From positions 3,505,501-3,569,500 of the forward strand of contig NC_015186.1 in NCBI RefSeq assembly GCF_000202835.1: 64,000 nt of DNA. Reading direction: 5' to 3'. Positions 21,787-29,821 of the stretch are shown piece by piece (the stretch's first letter is position 1; the number at the start of each line of letters is the position of its first letter). The stretch is from Acidiphilium multivorum AIU301 (GTDB lineage Bacteria; Pseudomonadota; Alphaproteobacteria; Acetobacterales; Acetobacteraceae). A program made the translations under genes and the position numbers. The notes beneath the pieces were generated by a model. That model was not told where the DNA came from. It saw only the letters and a list, made by a program, of their open reading frames with translations, and did not search any database.

Positions 21787-22536
21787 TCAGGCGGACAGTG
21801 CCTGCATCACGTCGTCGGGAATCTCGAAATTGGCGTAGACGCTCTGCACGTCGTCGCTCTCCTCGAGCGCGTCGATCAGCTTCATCACGCTGCGGGCGGC
21901 CTCCTCGTCGAGCGGCGTGGTGGTGGTCGGCCGCCAGTCGAGCTTCGCGGCTTCGGGCTCGCCGAATTTCTGCTCCATCGCGTCGCGCACGGCGAAGAAG
22001 TTTTCCACCGCGCAGATGATCTCGTGGCCCTCGTCGGTGCTCTGCACGTCGTCCGCCCCGGCCTCGATCGCGGCTTCGAGCATGTCGTCCGCGCTGGCGG
22101 CCGCGGTCGGATAGCGGATCAGGCCGATCCGGTCGAACATGAAGGCGACGGAATTGGTCTCGCCCAGCGCGCCGCCATGTTTCGAGAAGGCCGCCCGCAC
22201 GTCGGAGGCCGTGCGGTTGCGGTTGTCGGTCAGCGCCTCGACGATGATCGCGATCCCGGACGGGCCGTAACCCTCGTAGCGCACCTCCACGTAATCGTCA
22301 CCGCCGGCGCCGCCCGCCGCCTTCTTGATCGCCCGCTCGATCGTGTCGCGCGGCATGTTCGCCTGGCGGGCGGCGGCGCAGGCCGCGCGCAGCCGCGGGT
22401 TCGCTGCCGGGTCGGGCAGGCCGGTCTTGGCCGAGACGGTGATCTCGCGGATCAGCTTGGCGAACTGCCTGGCGCGCCGCGCATCCTGCGCGCCCTTGCG
22501 GTGCATGATGTTCTTGAATTGCGAATGTCCGGCCAT
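21787..22536 (-). CDS. yebC: YebC/PmpR-family protein
   Basis: This 249-residue protein belongs to the YebC/TACO1 family, shown in various bacteria to act on transcription or on translation of proline-rich stretches. The start [21 protein letters not shown] is the family hallmark, which is why 22536 is chosen over 22548. Central [17 protein letters not shown] and [21 protein letters not shown] are also typical. It is the first gene of the ruv-tol run and divergent from a glycosyltransferase gene. Confidence 0.95.
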   Translation of the reverse strand: MAGHSQFKNIMHRKGAQDARRARQFAKLIREITVSAKTGLPDPAANPRLRAACAAARQANMPRDTIERAIKKAAGGAGGDDYVEVRYEGYGPSGIAIIVEALTDNRNRTASDVRAAFSKHGGALGETNSVAFMFDRIGLIRYPTAAASADDMLEAAIEAGADDVQSTDEGHEIICAVENFFAVRDAMEQKFGEPEAAKLDWRPTTTTPLDEEAARSVMKLIDALEESDDVQSVYANFEIPDDVMQALSA

Positions 22537-22628
22537 CAGAAAATCCATGATTCATCGCCGGTGCGCGCCCGCGCGCGTCCCGGAAGTTTGGTCGCGGCCG
22601 GCGATACCATGTCCGGCCCGAATTTGAT

Positions 22629-23879
22629 ATGCCCCTTCGGCGACCCGTTTTTGCGGTCATGATCGGGGGATGGATGGAGAGTGCGTCGCTGGGGCTGGCG
22701 CATCGCGCATGGCGGCTGCTGCCCGCCGAGACGCGCCGCCGCGCGATGACGCGGGTGGCGGGCCTCATCGCCGGCCGGCCGGATCGCCTGCCGCCGGCGG
22801 CGAGCGAGGGCATCGTGGTGGCCGGCGATATCGACGGGGCGAACGGCCTCGCCGAGACCAGCCGGATCATGGATACGGTGTTCCGCCAGATCGGCGTGGG
22901 GCGCGGCACGCTCCAGCTCGGCCTGCCCAGCGTCACCCCCGCGCCGGGCGCGCTGCCGCCCGCCGAGGCCGCGATGCTCGCGGTGGTGAACGCGCCGATC
23001 CTGCCCGTCGGCCTCGCCCGCTGGCCGCGCGCGCTGATGCGGGGCCGCCGGGTCATCGGTCTCTTCGTGTGGGAACTGCCGGCGGTGCCGGCCGCCTGGC
23101 ACGTGGGGGCGAAATTCGTCCACGAGATCTGGGCGCCGTCCGCCTTCTGCGCCGAGGCGTTCGAGCCCCTGGCGCCGGGCCGCGTGCGCGTCGTGCCCTA
23201 TCCGCTCGCCGCCCTGCCACCGCGCCCGGTCGAGGGCGGACGCGCCGATTTCGGCCTGCCCGACGGCGCGCTGGTGGTGCTGGTCGTGTTCAATCTCGCG
23301 TCCAGCCGCGTGCGCAAGAACCCCGAAGGCGCCATCCGCGCCTTCCGCGCCGCCTTCGGCGACCGCCGCGACCGGATGCTGGTGCTCAAACTGTCCGGCA
23401 CCTCGCTGTATCCCGAGGACCTCGCGGAGATCCGGGCGATGGTCGCGGATGCGCCGAACATCCGGGTGATCGACGAGACCATTCCCGAGCCCGCCCTGCG
23501 CGGCCTCATCGCGGCGAGCGATATCGTGATGTCGCTGCATCGCGCCGAGGGGTTCGGCCTCATCCCGGCCACCGCGATGCTGCTCGGCCGCCCGGTGGTG
23601 ACCACCGGCTGGTCCGGCAACATGAGCTTCATGGACGCGGACAGCGCTGGCCTTGTGAAATACGATCTGGTGCCGGTGAACGACCCGCGCGGCACCTACC
23701 GGCTGGAGGGCAGCCGCTGGGCGGAGCCGGATGCCGGCCATGCGGCGGCGCTGCTCCGGCAACTGGCCGACGATCCCTCCGCGCGGGCCGCACTCGCCGC
23801 GCGCGGGCGGGAGACCGCGATGCGCGCGCTGGGAGACGCGCCGGTGCGCGACGCGCTCGCCGCCTCCGGCATCCGATGA
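22629..23879 (+). CDS. glycosyltransferase, GT4-like
   Basis: This protein of up to 416 residues is a predicted GT-B fold glycosyltransferase. The C-terminal half has the nucleotide-sugar binding pattern of family GT4 (ASDIVMSLHRAEGFGLIPATAMLLGRPVVTTGWSGN, given here in pieces: HRAEGFGLIP, then GRPVVTTGWSGN). The N-terminal half is less conserved. The start is uncertain: ATG 22674 has a GGGGGA stretch close upstream. It is coupled to the next glycosyltransferase by an ATGA overlap, so both probably act on one surface glycan. Donor and acceptor are unknown. Confidence 0.8.
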   Translation: MPLRRPVFAVMIGGWMESASLGLAHRAWRLLPAETRRRAMTRVAGLIAGRPDRLPPAASEGIVVAGDIDGANGLAETSRIMDTVFRQIGVGRGTLQLGLPSVTPAPGALPPAEAAMLAVVNAPILPVGLARWPRALMRGRRVIGLFVWELPAVPAAWHVGAKFVHEIWAPSAFCAEAFEPLAPGRVRVVPYPLAALPPRPVEGGRADFGLPDGALVVLVVFNLASSRVRKNPEGAIRAFRAAFGDRRDRMLVLKLSGTSLYPEDLAEIRAMVADAPNIRVIDETIPEPALRGLIAASDIVMSLHRAEGFGLIPATAMLLGRPVVTTGWSGNMSFMDADSAGLVKYDLVPVNDPRGTYRLEGSRWAEPDAGHAAALLRQLADDPSARAALAARGRETAMRALGDAPVRDALAASGIR

Positions 23880-24964
23880 GGATTCTCACCTGGCAATGGG
23901 GACGGCGCGGCGCCGGGCCGCGCTTCGCCGCCCTGCTCCATGCGGCACTCGGCCGCCTGCCGGCGACCGAATCGGTGCTGTCGCTCTCGGCCGAGGCGGA
24001 AATCCTCGGCGCGGCGGATGCGCCGGACTGCGCCTGGCGCTACCCGACCTATTCGAGCGCCGCCGGCGCGCTGGCGCGGCTACTCACCCTGCCCCTCGCC
24101 GGGCGCAGCGTTCGGGCGGAACTCGACCGTCTCGCACCGGATGTGGCGCTCTGCGCCATGCCCGCGGTGCTCGACCGGCTGATGGTCGCCAATCTGCGCG
24201 TGCCTTACGGGATCATCGTGCACGACGCGGTCTCGCACCCCGGCGAAAGCTTGAGCTTCCGGCTGGTGGATCAGGCGCGGCTGCTGCGCGGCGCGGGGCT
24301 GCTGGCCACGCTCAGCCAGGCGGTGACCGACGAGTTGCACAATGCCGGCGCGGTCCGCCCCGGCCAGCGGGTTCTCACCCTCACGCATCCGCCGATGCCG
24401 GTGGGCGACGGCGCGATGCCGGCCGCGCCCTTCGCCCATGGCGGCCGGCCGCGGCTGCTGATGTTCGGCCGGCTGCTGCCCTACAAGGGGCTCGACCTGC
24501 TGTGCCAGGCGATGGCGGATCTCGGCCCCGATCCCGGGTTCATGCTGAAGGTGGCGGGCGATGGCCCGGATTCCGCCGAACTCGGTCGCCTCGGCGCGAT
24601 GCCGCATGTCGTGGTCGACCGGCGCTGGATTCCCGAGGCCGAACTGGCGCAACTGATCGGCGATTCGGATGCGCTGGTGCTGCCCTACCGGCAGGCGAGC
24701 CAGTCCGGCGTGGCGGCGGCGGCGCTCGCCCTGGGCCGCCAGGTGATCGCCACCGATGTCGGCGGCCTTGCCGAGCAACTGCGCGACGCGCCGCAGGCGA
24801 TCCTCTGTCCGCCGGATGCCGGCGCGCTGGCCGATGCCCTGCGCACCTGGCGCGACCGGCGCTTCACGCCGGGGCCGACGCCCGCCGCCGATCCGATGGC
24901 GGCATGGACGGCGATGGCGGCTCAGTTGCGCGCCGGGCTGGGCGCGATTTCGGGCGCGGCCTGA
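23876..24964 (+). CDS. glycosyltransferase, GT4 family
   Basis: This 362-residue GT-B protein begins MRILTWQWG. Its second domain starts near residue 195 with RLLMFGRLLPYKGLDLL, followed by LKVAGDGPDSAEL and the donor-site stretch SDALVLPYRQASQSGVAAAALALGR. These are typical of GT4 enzymes that retain the sugar configuration. The start overlaps the previous stop as ATGA. The last 43 bp overlap the convergent MFS gene, so the two C-termini are encoded on opposite strands of the same DNA. Confidence 0.85.
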   Translation: MRILTWQWGRRGAGPRFAALLHAALGRLPATESVLSLSAEAEILGAADAPDCAWRYPTYSSAAGALARLLTLPLAGRSVRAELDRLAPDVALCAMPAVLDRLMVANLRVPYGIIVHDAVSHPGESLSFRLVDQARLLRGAGLLATLSQAVTDELHNAGAVRPGQRVLTLTHPPMPVGDGAMPAAPFAHGGRPRLLMFGRLLPYKGLDLLCQAMADLGPDPGFMLKVAGDGPDSAELGRLGAMPHVVVDRRWIPEAELAQLIGDSDALVLPYRQASQSGVAAAALALGRQVIATDVGGLAEQLRDAPQAILCPPDAGALADALRTWRDRRFTPGPTPAADPMAAWTAMAAQLRAGLGAISGAA

Positions 24965-26139
24965 ACCGGCTTCACCGACCAGACCAGCATTGCGGCGCCG
25001 GCCAGCATCACCGCCACCATCACGAACGGCGCGCCCGGAAACCGCCACGGCAGGACGCCGCTGAACGCCTCGAACACGGCAGCCCCGGTCAGCGGCGCGA
25101 CGATCGCGGTCAGCCCCTCGATGGAGGAGAGCGCGCCGTTCATCCGCCCCTGCTGGTCCGCCGGTGCTGCGCGCGAGAGCATGCTGCGGATCGCCGGATT
25201 GGCGATCGAGCCCAGCGCCATCAGCCCCACTCCGGCGAACAGCCACGAAGCGGTCGGCGCAACGCCGAAGATCATGTAGGCGGCCGCGTTGCAGGCGAAG
25301 CCGACAAAGGCGGCGCCGCGTTCGCCAAGCAGTGTCACGGCCCGGCGGACCAGACCGAACTGCACGAGCGTCGACGCGATGCCGGTGCATGCGAAGAAGA
25401 TGCCGTTCTCGCGCGGCCCCCAGCCGAAGCGCAACGAGGCATAGAGTACAAAAACCGCCTGGATCGCGCCGAGGCCGAACCATCGCACGCTCCACGCCGC
25501 GGCGAGGCGCCAGAGGCGCGGCACGGTGGTGAGCAGCCGCATGGCGCCGAGCGGTGTCGCTTCCCGCAGGCGAAACGGCCGCCGCCGCTCCGGCGGCAGC
25601 GATTCGGGCAGGACGAAAATACCGTAGACCACGTTCACCGCGACCAGCCCGGCCGAGACCAGAAAGGGCAACCGCAGATCGATCGCGCCGAGAAACCCGC
25701 CGATCACCGGCCCGGTGGTGAAGCCGAGCCCGAACGCGGCGCCGATCAGGCCGAAACGCTGGGCGCGCCGTTCCGGCGGGGTGATGTCGGCGATATACGC
25801 GCTGGCGGCCGAGACGTTGCCGGCCGTCGCACCGGCGATCAGCCGGCCGACGAACAGCCAGAGCAGGTTGGGCGCGAAGGCGAGGAGCAGATAGTTCGCC
25901 GCACTCCCGGCGAGGGAAACGAGAATGAGGCGGCGGCGGCCGAACCGGTCGCTCAGCTGGCCGAGCACCGGGGCGGCGAAGAATTGCGTCGCCGCGAAGG
26001 TCATGCTCAGCACGCCGACCCAGAGGGCCGCGTGCGAGGCGGGTGTTGCGGACAGCTTCTCGACGAGATCGGGCAGAATCGGCGCGATGAGGCCGAAACC
26101 GATCGAATCGATGACGAGAACCGCGAAAATGAACCCCAT
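24922..26139 (-). CDS. MFS exporter, TetA-like
   Basis: This 405-residue membrane protein of the major facilitator superfamily has about twelve hydrophobic segments. The start MGFIFAVLVIDSIGFGLIAP and the loop 2-3 motif GQLSDRFGRRRLIL match the TetA-type (DHA1) drug:proton antiporters, as does AYIADITPPERRAQRFG. Such homologues often have no resistance role. The substrate is unknown. The gene lies downstream of tRNA-Asn on the same strand and its 3' end overlaps the convergent glycosyltransferase. Confidence 0.88.
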   Translation of the reverse strand: MGFIFAVLVIDSIGFGLIAPILPDLVEKLSATPASHAALWVGVLSMTFAATQFFAAPVLGQLSDRFGRRRLILVSLAGSAANYLLLAFAPNLLWLFVGRLIAGATAGNVSAASAYIADITPPERRAQRFGLIGAAFGLGFTTGPVIGGFLGAIDLRLPFLVSAGLVAVNVVYGIFVLPESLPPERRRPFRLREATPLGAMRLLTTVPRLWRLAAAWSVRWFGLGAIQAVFVLYASLRFGWGPRENGIFFACTGIASTLVQFGLVRRAVTLLGERGAAFVGFACNAAAYMIFGVAPTASWLFAGVGLMALGSIANPAIRSMLSRAAPADQQGRMNGALSSIEGLTAIVAPLTGAAVFEAFSGVLPWRFPGAPFVMVAVMLAGAAMLVWSVKPVQAAPEIAPSPARN

Positions 26140-26204
26140 GGTGAGATCGATCCATCCCGTTCAGCAGAGGGCGGGTAGACTGATTCGAACCGGAAGGGGA
26201 AGTC

Positions 26205-26280
26205 TGGCTCCCGGAGTAGGACTCGAACCTACGACCGAGCGGTTAACAGCCGCTTGCTCTACCAGCTGAGCTATCCGGGA
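26205..26280 (-). tRNA. tRNA-Asn (anticodon GTT)
   Basis: The 76-nt gene includes an encoded CCA. The 7-bp acceptor stem TCCCGGA/TCCGGGA is perfect, the D arm contains AGCTCAGCTGGTAGAGC, the anticodon loop reads CTGTTAA, and the T loop is TTCGAGT. It lies between the MFS gene and tRNA-Leu, all on the minus strand. Confidence 0.97.
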
Positions 26281-26406
26281 ACCGTGAAGCGCCTCATAGC
26301 CAAGCCCGTGGAGAATGGCAACAGGGTCTGTTCATATCGGCCCTGCCCGATCGACGGGCCGGCCGCCGGCGAGAGGTGGCGATGAAGAAGAGACGGAGAA
26401 AAAAGG

Positions 26407-26702
26407 TGGTGGCCCTCCCCGGACTCGAACCGGGATGCCCGCAAGGGCGCGCGATTTTCGTACCACTTCGGCTTTCGCCGCCCCATGCGGGTTCGTGGTC
26501 TGGACTGTCCCTTCACCATACCCCGGCTTTCGCCGGAGGTTTAGGTGCCGCCCGTCCAGTCTCTACACCTTCCCGTTTCCGGGCTTGGCTCGGGATTAGC
26601 AGTGAAGCCTTCCCCGACTTTGAGCGGTTCTACGCCGGGCATTTCCACCCGGGCACCCAATTTACGATGAGTCGCGTTCGTCTACCATTCCGACAGAGGG
26701 CC
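26407..26702 (-). tRNA. tRNA-Leu (anticodon CAA) interrupted by a group I intron
   Basis: The 5' exon (26669-26702, 34 nt) carries acceptor GGCCCTC, D arm TCG-GAATGGTAGA-CGA and anticodon-stem strand CGCGA followed by CTC. The 3' exon (26407-26458, 52 nt) carries AAAA, the stem strand TCGCG, a 15-nt variable arm (GCCC TTGC GGGC), T arm CCCGG-TTCGAGT-CCGGG, acceptor GAGGGCC, A and an encoded CCA. Joining them gives an 86-nt class II tRNA with loop CTCAAAA, so the anticodon is CAA. The long variable arm and sequence identify leucine. The anticodon assignment depends on splicing between positions 34 and 35. Confidence 0.92.
26459..26668 (-). ncRNA. group I intron (IC3-like, Azoarcus type)
   Basis: This 210-nt intron lies inside the anticodon loop and ends in the required G (26459). 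The core elements closely resemble the Azoarcus tRNA-Ile intron: GGTGTAGAGACTGGACGG (R/P7, near 26550-26567) and GGGACAGTCCAG (S, near 26499-26514). Visible helices include P2 (CCGGGTG/TGCCCGG), P6a (CCCG/CGGG), P8 and P9, each capped by GAAA. A guide stretch TTGGGT near the 5' end pairs with the last four 5'-exon bases ACTC and the first two 3'-exon bases AA. There is no internal reading frame, so it lacks a homing endonuclease. It should self-splice, but that is inferred. Confidence 0.92.
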
Positions 26703-26859
26703 AACGGATAAAGTGTATACTCAACAGCATGCGCTCTGCAAAGGGCCGGATGCCGGAGCGTCCGGTCATGCCGGCTGGCGCGCAGGTCCGGGCGGTATCG
26801 GGCCGCAGGTTTCGCAAGGACGTCACACAAGGCGGATGGACAAACCGGGGCGGACGGAG

Positions 26860-26895
26860 TTAGGCTCTGGGCCAACAACTTGTATAGATATCTAT
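26860..26895 (+). promoter_or_regulatory. phn operon promoter with palindromic operator
   Basis: TTAGGC (26860-26865) and TATAGA (26883-26888) are 17 nt apart. The perfect 12-bp palindrome ATAGATATCTAT (26884-26895) overlies the -10 box and predicted start point. GntR/HutC-type repressors such as PhnF bind short palindromes in this position, so PhnF binding is a reasonable inference. Confidence 0.5.
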
Positions 26896-26904
26896 TTATG
26901 AGAG

Positions 26905-27357
26905 ATGCCTGATATGTCCCGCGCCGCATGGCTTGGCGTCCTCGCCCGGGCGACATGTGCTGAACTGGCGGCCTGCCTCGCCGCCGTGCCGCCTTTGGCC
27001 GGCTTCGTGAGGCTGCGCGGCCCGGAAATCGGCATGTCGATGGTGCGCGGGCGGATCGGCGGCGGCGGCCCCCCATTCAATCTCGGAGAGATGACGATCG
27101 CCCGTTGCAGCATCCGCGACGAGGCGGGCCGCATCGGCCACGGCTACGCGGCGGGGCGTGACCGCGATCTCGTCGAACTGATCGCCAGGCTGGACGCGGT
27201 ATTGCAGGACGAGGCGCTTCATCCGCTCTACCATGAAGCGGTCGTCGCGCCGCTGGCGGCGGCGCAGACTGCGCGCCGGGCGGCGGCCGAGGCCCGCGCC
27301 GCGGCGACGGAAGTGCGCTTCTTCACCCTCTCGACGATGCGGGGCGATCTGCCATGA
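26905..27357 (+). CDS. phnG: C-P lyase core subunit PhnG
   Basis: This 150-residue protein is a structural subunit of the carbon-phosphorus lyase core complex (PhnGHIJ). With PhnI and PhnL it converts ATP and a phosphonate to the ribose 1-phosphonate triphosphate. The family pattern includes a start like RAAWLGVLARATCAEL, MSMVRGRIGGGGPPFNLGEM and IRDEAGRIGHGYAAGRD. ATG 26914 has GAGAG 9 nt upstream and is an equally likely start. It is the first gene of the operon, just after a palindromic operator, and overlaps phnH by 4 nt. Confidence 0.92.
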   Translation: MPDMSRAAWLGVLARATCAELAACLAAVPPLAGFVRLRGPEIGMSMVRGRIGGGGPPFNLGEMTIARCSIRDEAGRIGHGYAAGRDRDLVELIARLDAVLQDEALHPLYHEAVVAPLAAAQTARRAAAEARAAATEVRFFTLSTMRGDLP

Positions 27358-27917
27358 CCCGCCTTGAGACCGGTTTCGCATCGCCTCTGGCGGCGCAGGC
27401 CTGTTTTCGCGCCCTGCTCACCGCGTTTGGCGCCCCGGGCCGGATCGTTGCGCTGCCCCACGTGGTTGAACCGCCCGCCGGGCTTTCGCCGGCTGCCGCC
27501 GCCGTTCTTCTGACCCTCGCCGATCCCGCGACGGGCGTCGCCCTTCCGGCACAAGCCCCCGCGCGGGATTGGCTGGCGTTCCACACCGGCGCGCCGCTCG
27601 CCGCGCCGGCGGATGCCGCATTCTGCGTCGCCGCCGCGCGGCCGGCCCTCGCGTCTCTGCGACAGGGCAGCGAGGAGGTTCCGGAAGACGGCGCAACCCT
27701 GATCCTCGATGTTCCGGCCCTCGATGCCGGCCGCCGCTGCCGGCTGGCCGGGCCGGGCCTGGCGGCGCCGGTGACGGTGCCGCTGCCGGTGGATGGCGCC
27801 TTCGTGGCCGAATGGCGGGCGCAGATGCGCCGCGCGCCTTGCGGCATCGACGTCCTGCTCTGCGCCGGCCACCGCGTGATTGCCCTGCCGCGCAGCCTGT
27901 CCATCGAGGAGGCCTGA
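27354..27917 (+). CDS. phnH: C-P lyase core subunit PhnH
   Basis: This 187-residue subunit of the PhnGHIJ core has no known catalytic site and stabilises the complex. Recognised by position and by the N-terminal FRALLTAFGAPGRIVAL and the C-terminal PCGIDVLLCAGHRVIALPRS. Overlaps phnG as ATGA; phnI starts 1 bp after its stop. Confidence 0.9.
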   Translation: MTRLETGFASPLAAQACFRALLTAFGAPGRIVALPHVVEPPAGLSPAAAAVLLTLADPATGVALPAQAPARDWLAFHTGAPLAAPADAAFCVAAARPALASLRQGSEEVPEDGATLILDVPALDAGRRCRLAGPGLAAPVTVPLPVDGAFVAEWRAQMRRAPCGIDVLLCAGHRVIALPRSLSIEEA

Positions 27918-27918
27918 C

Positions 27919-29001
27919 ATGTATGTGGCGGTCAAGGGCGGCGAGGCGGCCATCGATGCGGCGCATCGCTGGACGGCCGATGAGCGCCGCGGCGATCCGT
28001 CGGTGCCGCCTCTGGCGCTCGACCAGATCGCCAACCAGCTCGGCCGCGCGGTCGACCGCGTGATGGCGGAGGGCGCCCTGTACGACCGCGAACTGGCCGC
28101 GCGGGCGATCCGCCAGGCGCAGGGCGACCTGATCGAGGCGGCGTTCCTGCTGCGCGCCTATCGCACGACGCTGCCGCGCCTGGTCGATTCGGAGCCGGTC
28201 GACACCGCGGCAATGCTGCTGAAGCGCCGGATCTCCGCCGTTTTCAAGGACCTGCCGGGCGGCCAGCGCCTGGGGCCGACGACGGACTACACCCATCGCC
28301 TGCTCGATCTGTCGCCGGATGCGCCTGACCCGCCGCCCGCGGAGCCGCGTGCGGAGCCTGTCCCGCCGCCCGCGCCGGTGCCGCGCGTGACCGATCTTCT
28401 GGGCGCGGAATCGCTGATCGAGCCGGATGGCTCCGGCGAACGGCCTGCCGGCGACCTGACCATGGAACCCGTCGCCTTCCCGGCCCCGCGCGGGGTGCGC
28501 CTTCAGGCCCTCGCCCGGGGCGACGAGGGCTTCCTGCTCGCGCTCGGCTATTCGACGCAGCGCGGCTACGGCAACAATCACCCCTTCGTCGGCGAACTCC
28601 GGGTCGGCGAGGTGCCGGTCAGCATCGTGCCGCCGGAACTCGGCTTCGCGATCGAGATCGGCGACATCACGCTCACCGAGTGCCAGATGGTGAACCAGTT
28701 CATCGGCAGCCGGGCGGCGCCGCCGCAATTCACGCGCGGCTACGGGCTCTGCTTCGGCCATGCCGACCGCAAGGCGATCGCGATGGCGCTGGTCGACCGG
28801 GCGATGCGCGCGGACGAACTGGGCGAGGATGCCGCATCGCCGGCGCAGGACGTCGAATTCGTCGTATCCCACTGCGACAACATCGAAGCGACCGGCTTCG
28901 TCGAACATCTCAAATTGCCGCATCACGTGGATTTCCAGAGCGAGCTGGAAACGATCCGCGCCATGCGGGCCGCAGCGGGGGCCGGCGATGCAGGGCTATA
29001 A
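27919..29001 (+). CDS. phnI: C-P lyase subunit PhnI (purine nucleosidase component)
   Basis: This 360-residue protein supplies the nucleosidase activity that displaces adenine from ATP during phosphonate activation. The start MYVAVKGGEAAIDAAHRW is highly typical. Later motifs include LGYSTQRGYGNNHPFVGELR, PPELGFAIEIGDITLTECQ and FVVSHCDNIEATGFVEHLKL. It starts 1 bp after phnH and its end overlaps phnJ by 14 nt. Confidence 0.95.
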   Translation: MYVAVKGGEAAIDAAHRWTADERRGDPSVPPLALDQIANQLGRAVDRVMAEGALYDRELAARAIRQAQGDLIEAAFLLRAYRTTLPRLVDSEPVDTAAMLLKRRISAVFKDLPGGQRLGPTTDYTHRLLDLSPDAPDPPPAEPRAEPVPPPAPVPRVTDLLGAESLIEPDGSGERPAGDLTMEPVAFPAPRGVRLQALARGDEGFLLALGYSTQRGYGNNHPFVGELRVGEVPVSIVPPELGFAIEIGDITLTECQMVNQFIGSRAAPPQFTRGYGLCFGHADRKAIAMALVDRAMRADELGEDAASPAQDVEFVVSHCDNIEATGFVEHLKLPHHVDFQSELETIRAMRAAAGAGDAGL

Positions 29002-29821
29002 TTTCGCCTATCTGGACGAGCACACGAAGCGCATGATCCGCCGCGCGATCCTCAAGGCCGTGGCGATACCGGGCCATCAGGTCCCCTTCGCGAGCCGCGA
29101 GATGCCGCTGCCCTATGGCTGGGGCACCGGCGGCATCCAGCTGACGGCGTCGCTCCTCGGCCCGGACGACGTTCTCAAGGTGATCGACCAGGGGGCGGAC
29201 GACACGACGAACGCGGTGTCGATCCGGCGGTTCTTCGCCCGCACCGCCGGCATCCGCACCACGACCCGCACGGCCGAGGCGACGGTGATCCAGACAAGGC
29301 ACCGGATTCCCGAGACGCCGCTGCGGGAAGGACAGATCATCGTCTACCAGGTGCCGATACCCGAGCCGCTCTACCGGCTCGAACCGAGCCGCGCCGCGGC
29401 CGCGCAGATGCACGCGCTGGCGGATTACGGGGCCATGCATGTCAGGCTCTACGAAGAGATCACGCGCCATGGCCGCGTCGCGCTGTCCTACGATTATCCG
29501 GTCATGGTGAACGAGCGCTATCTGATGTCGCCATCGCCGATTCCGGCCTTCGACAATCCGAAGCTGCATATGAACCCGGCCATGCAGCTCTTCGGCGCGG
29601 GGCGCGAGAAGCGCATCTACGCGGTGCCGCCGTTCACGGCCGTGCGCTCGCTGGATTTCGAGGATCATCCCTTCGACCCCCGCCGCGCGGATGCCGCCTG
29701 CGCGCTGTGCGGCGCGCGGGAGACCTATCTCGACGAGATCGTCTCGGACGATCGCGGCGGGAAGATGTTCGTCTGCTCGGATACCGATTGCTGCGAGTCG
29801 CGGCGGGAGACGGCGCCATGA
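28988..29821 (+). CDS. phnJ: C-P lyase catalytic subunit PhnJ (radical SAM)
   Basis: This 277-residue protein cleaves the carbon-phosphorus bond of ribose 1-phosphonate 5-phosphate by a radical SAM reaction. The unusual C-terminal cysteine cluster is intact: CALC, then 21 residues, then CSDTDCC, matching the C-x2-C-x21-C-x5-C pattern of the family. The N-terminus GYNFAYLDEHTKRMIRRAI and PLPYGWGTGGIQLTA are also typical. The start lies inside the end of phnI, and the stop overlaps phnK as ATGA. Confidence 0.96.
   Translation: MQGYNFAYLDEHTKRMIRRAILKAVAIPGHQVPFASREMPLPYGWGTGGIQLTASLLGPDDVLKVIDQGADDTTNAVSIRRFFARTAGIRTTTRTAEATVIQTRHRIPETPLREGQIIVYQVPIPEPLYRLEPSRAAAAQMHALADYGAMHVRLYEEITRHGRVALSYDYPVMVNERYLMSPSPIPAFDNPKLHMNPAMQLFGAGREKRIYAVPPFTAVRSLDFEDHPFDPRRADAACALCGARETYLDEIVSDDRGGKMFVCSDTDCCESRRETAP

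Noticed and set aside
26459-26668. The insert as a group II intron or a misassembled tRNA pseudogene
   Set aside because: It lacks domain V and group II boundary sequences, and both tRNA halves are intact with matching stems, while P7-type R and S sequences and a terminal G are present.
26315-26711. Plus-strand frames across the tRNA-Leu region
   Set aside because: They are explained by the tRNA exons and group I intron on the minus strand; the peptides have no features. An intron-encoded endonuclease was looked for and is not present.
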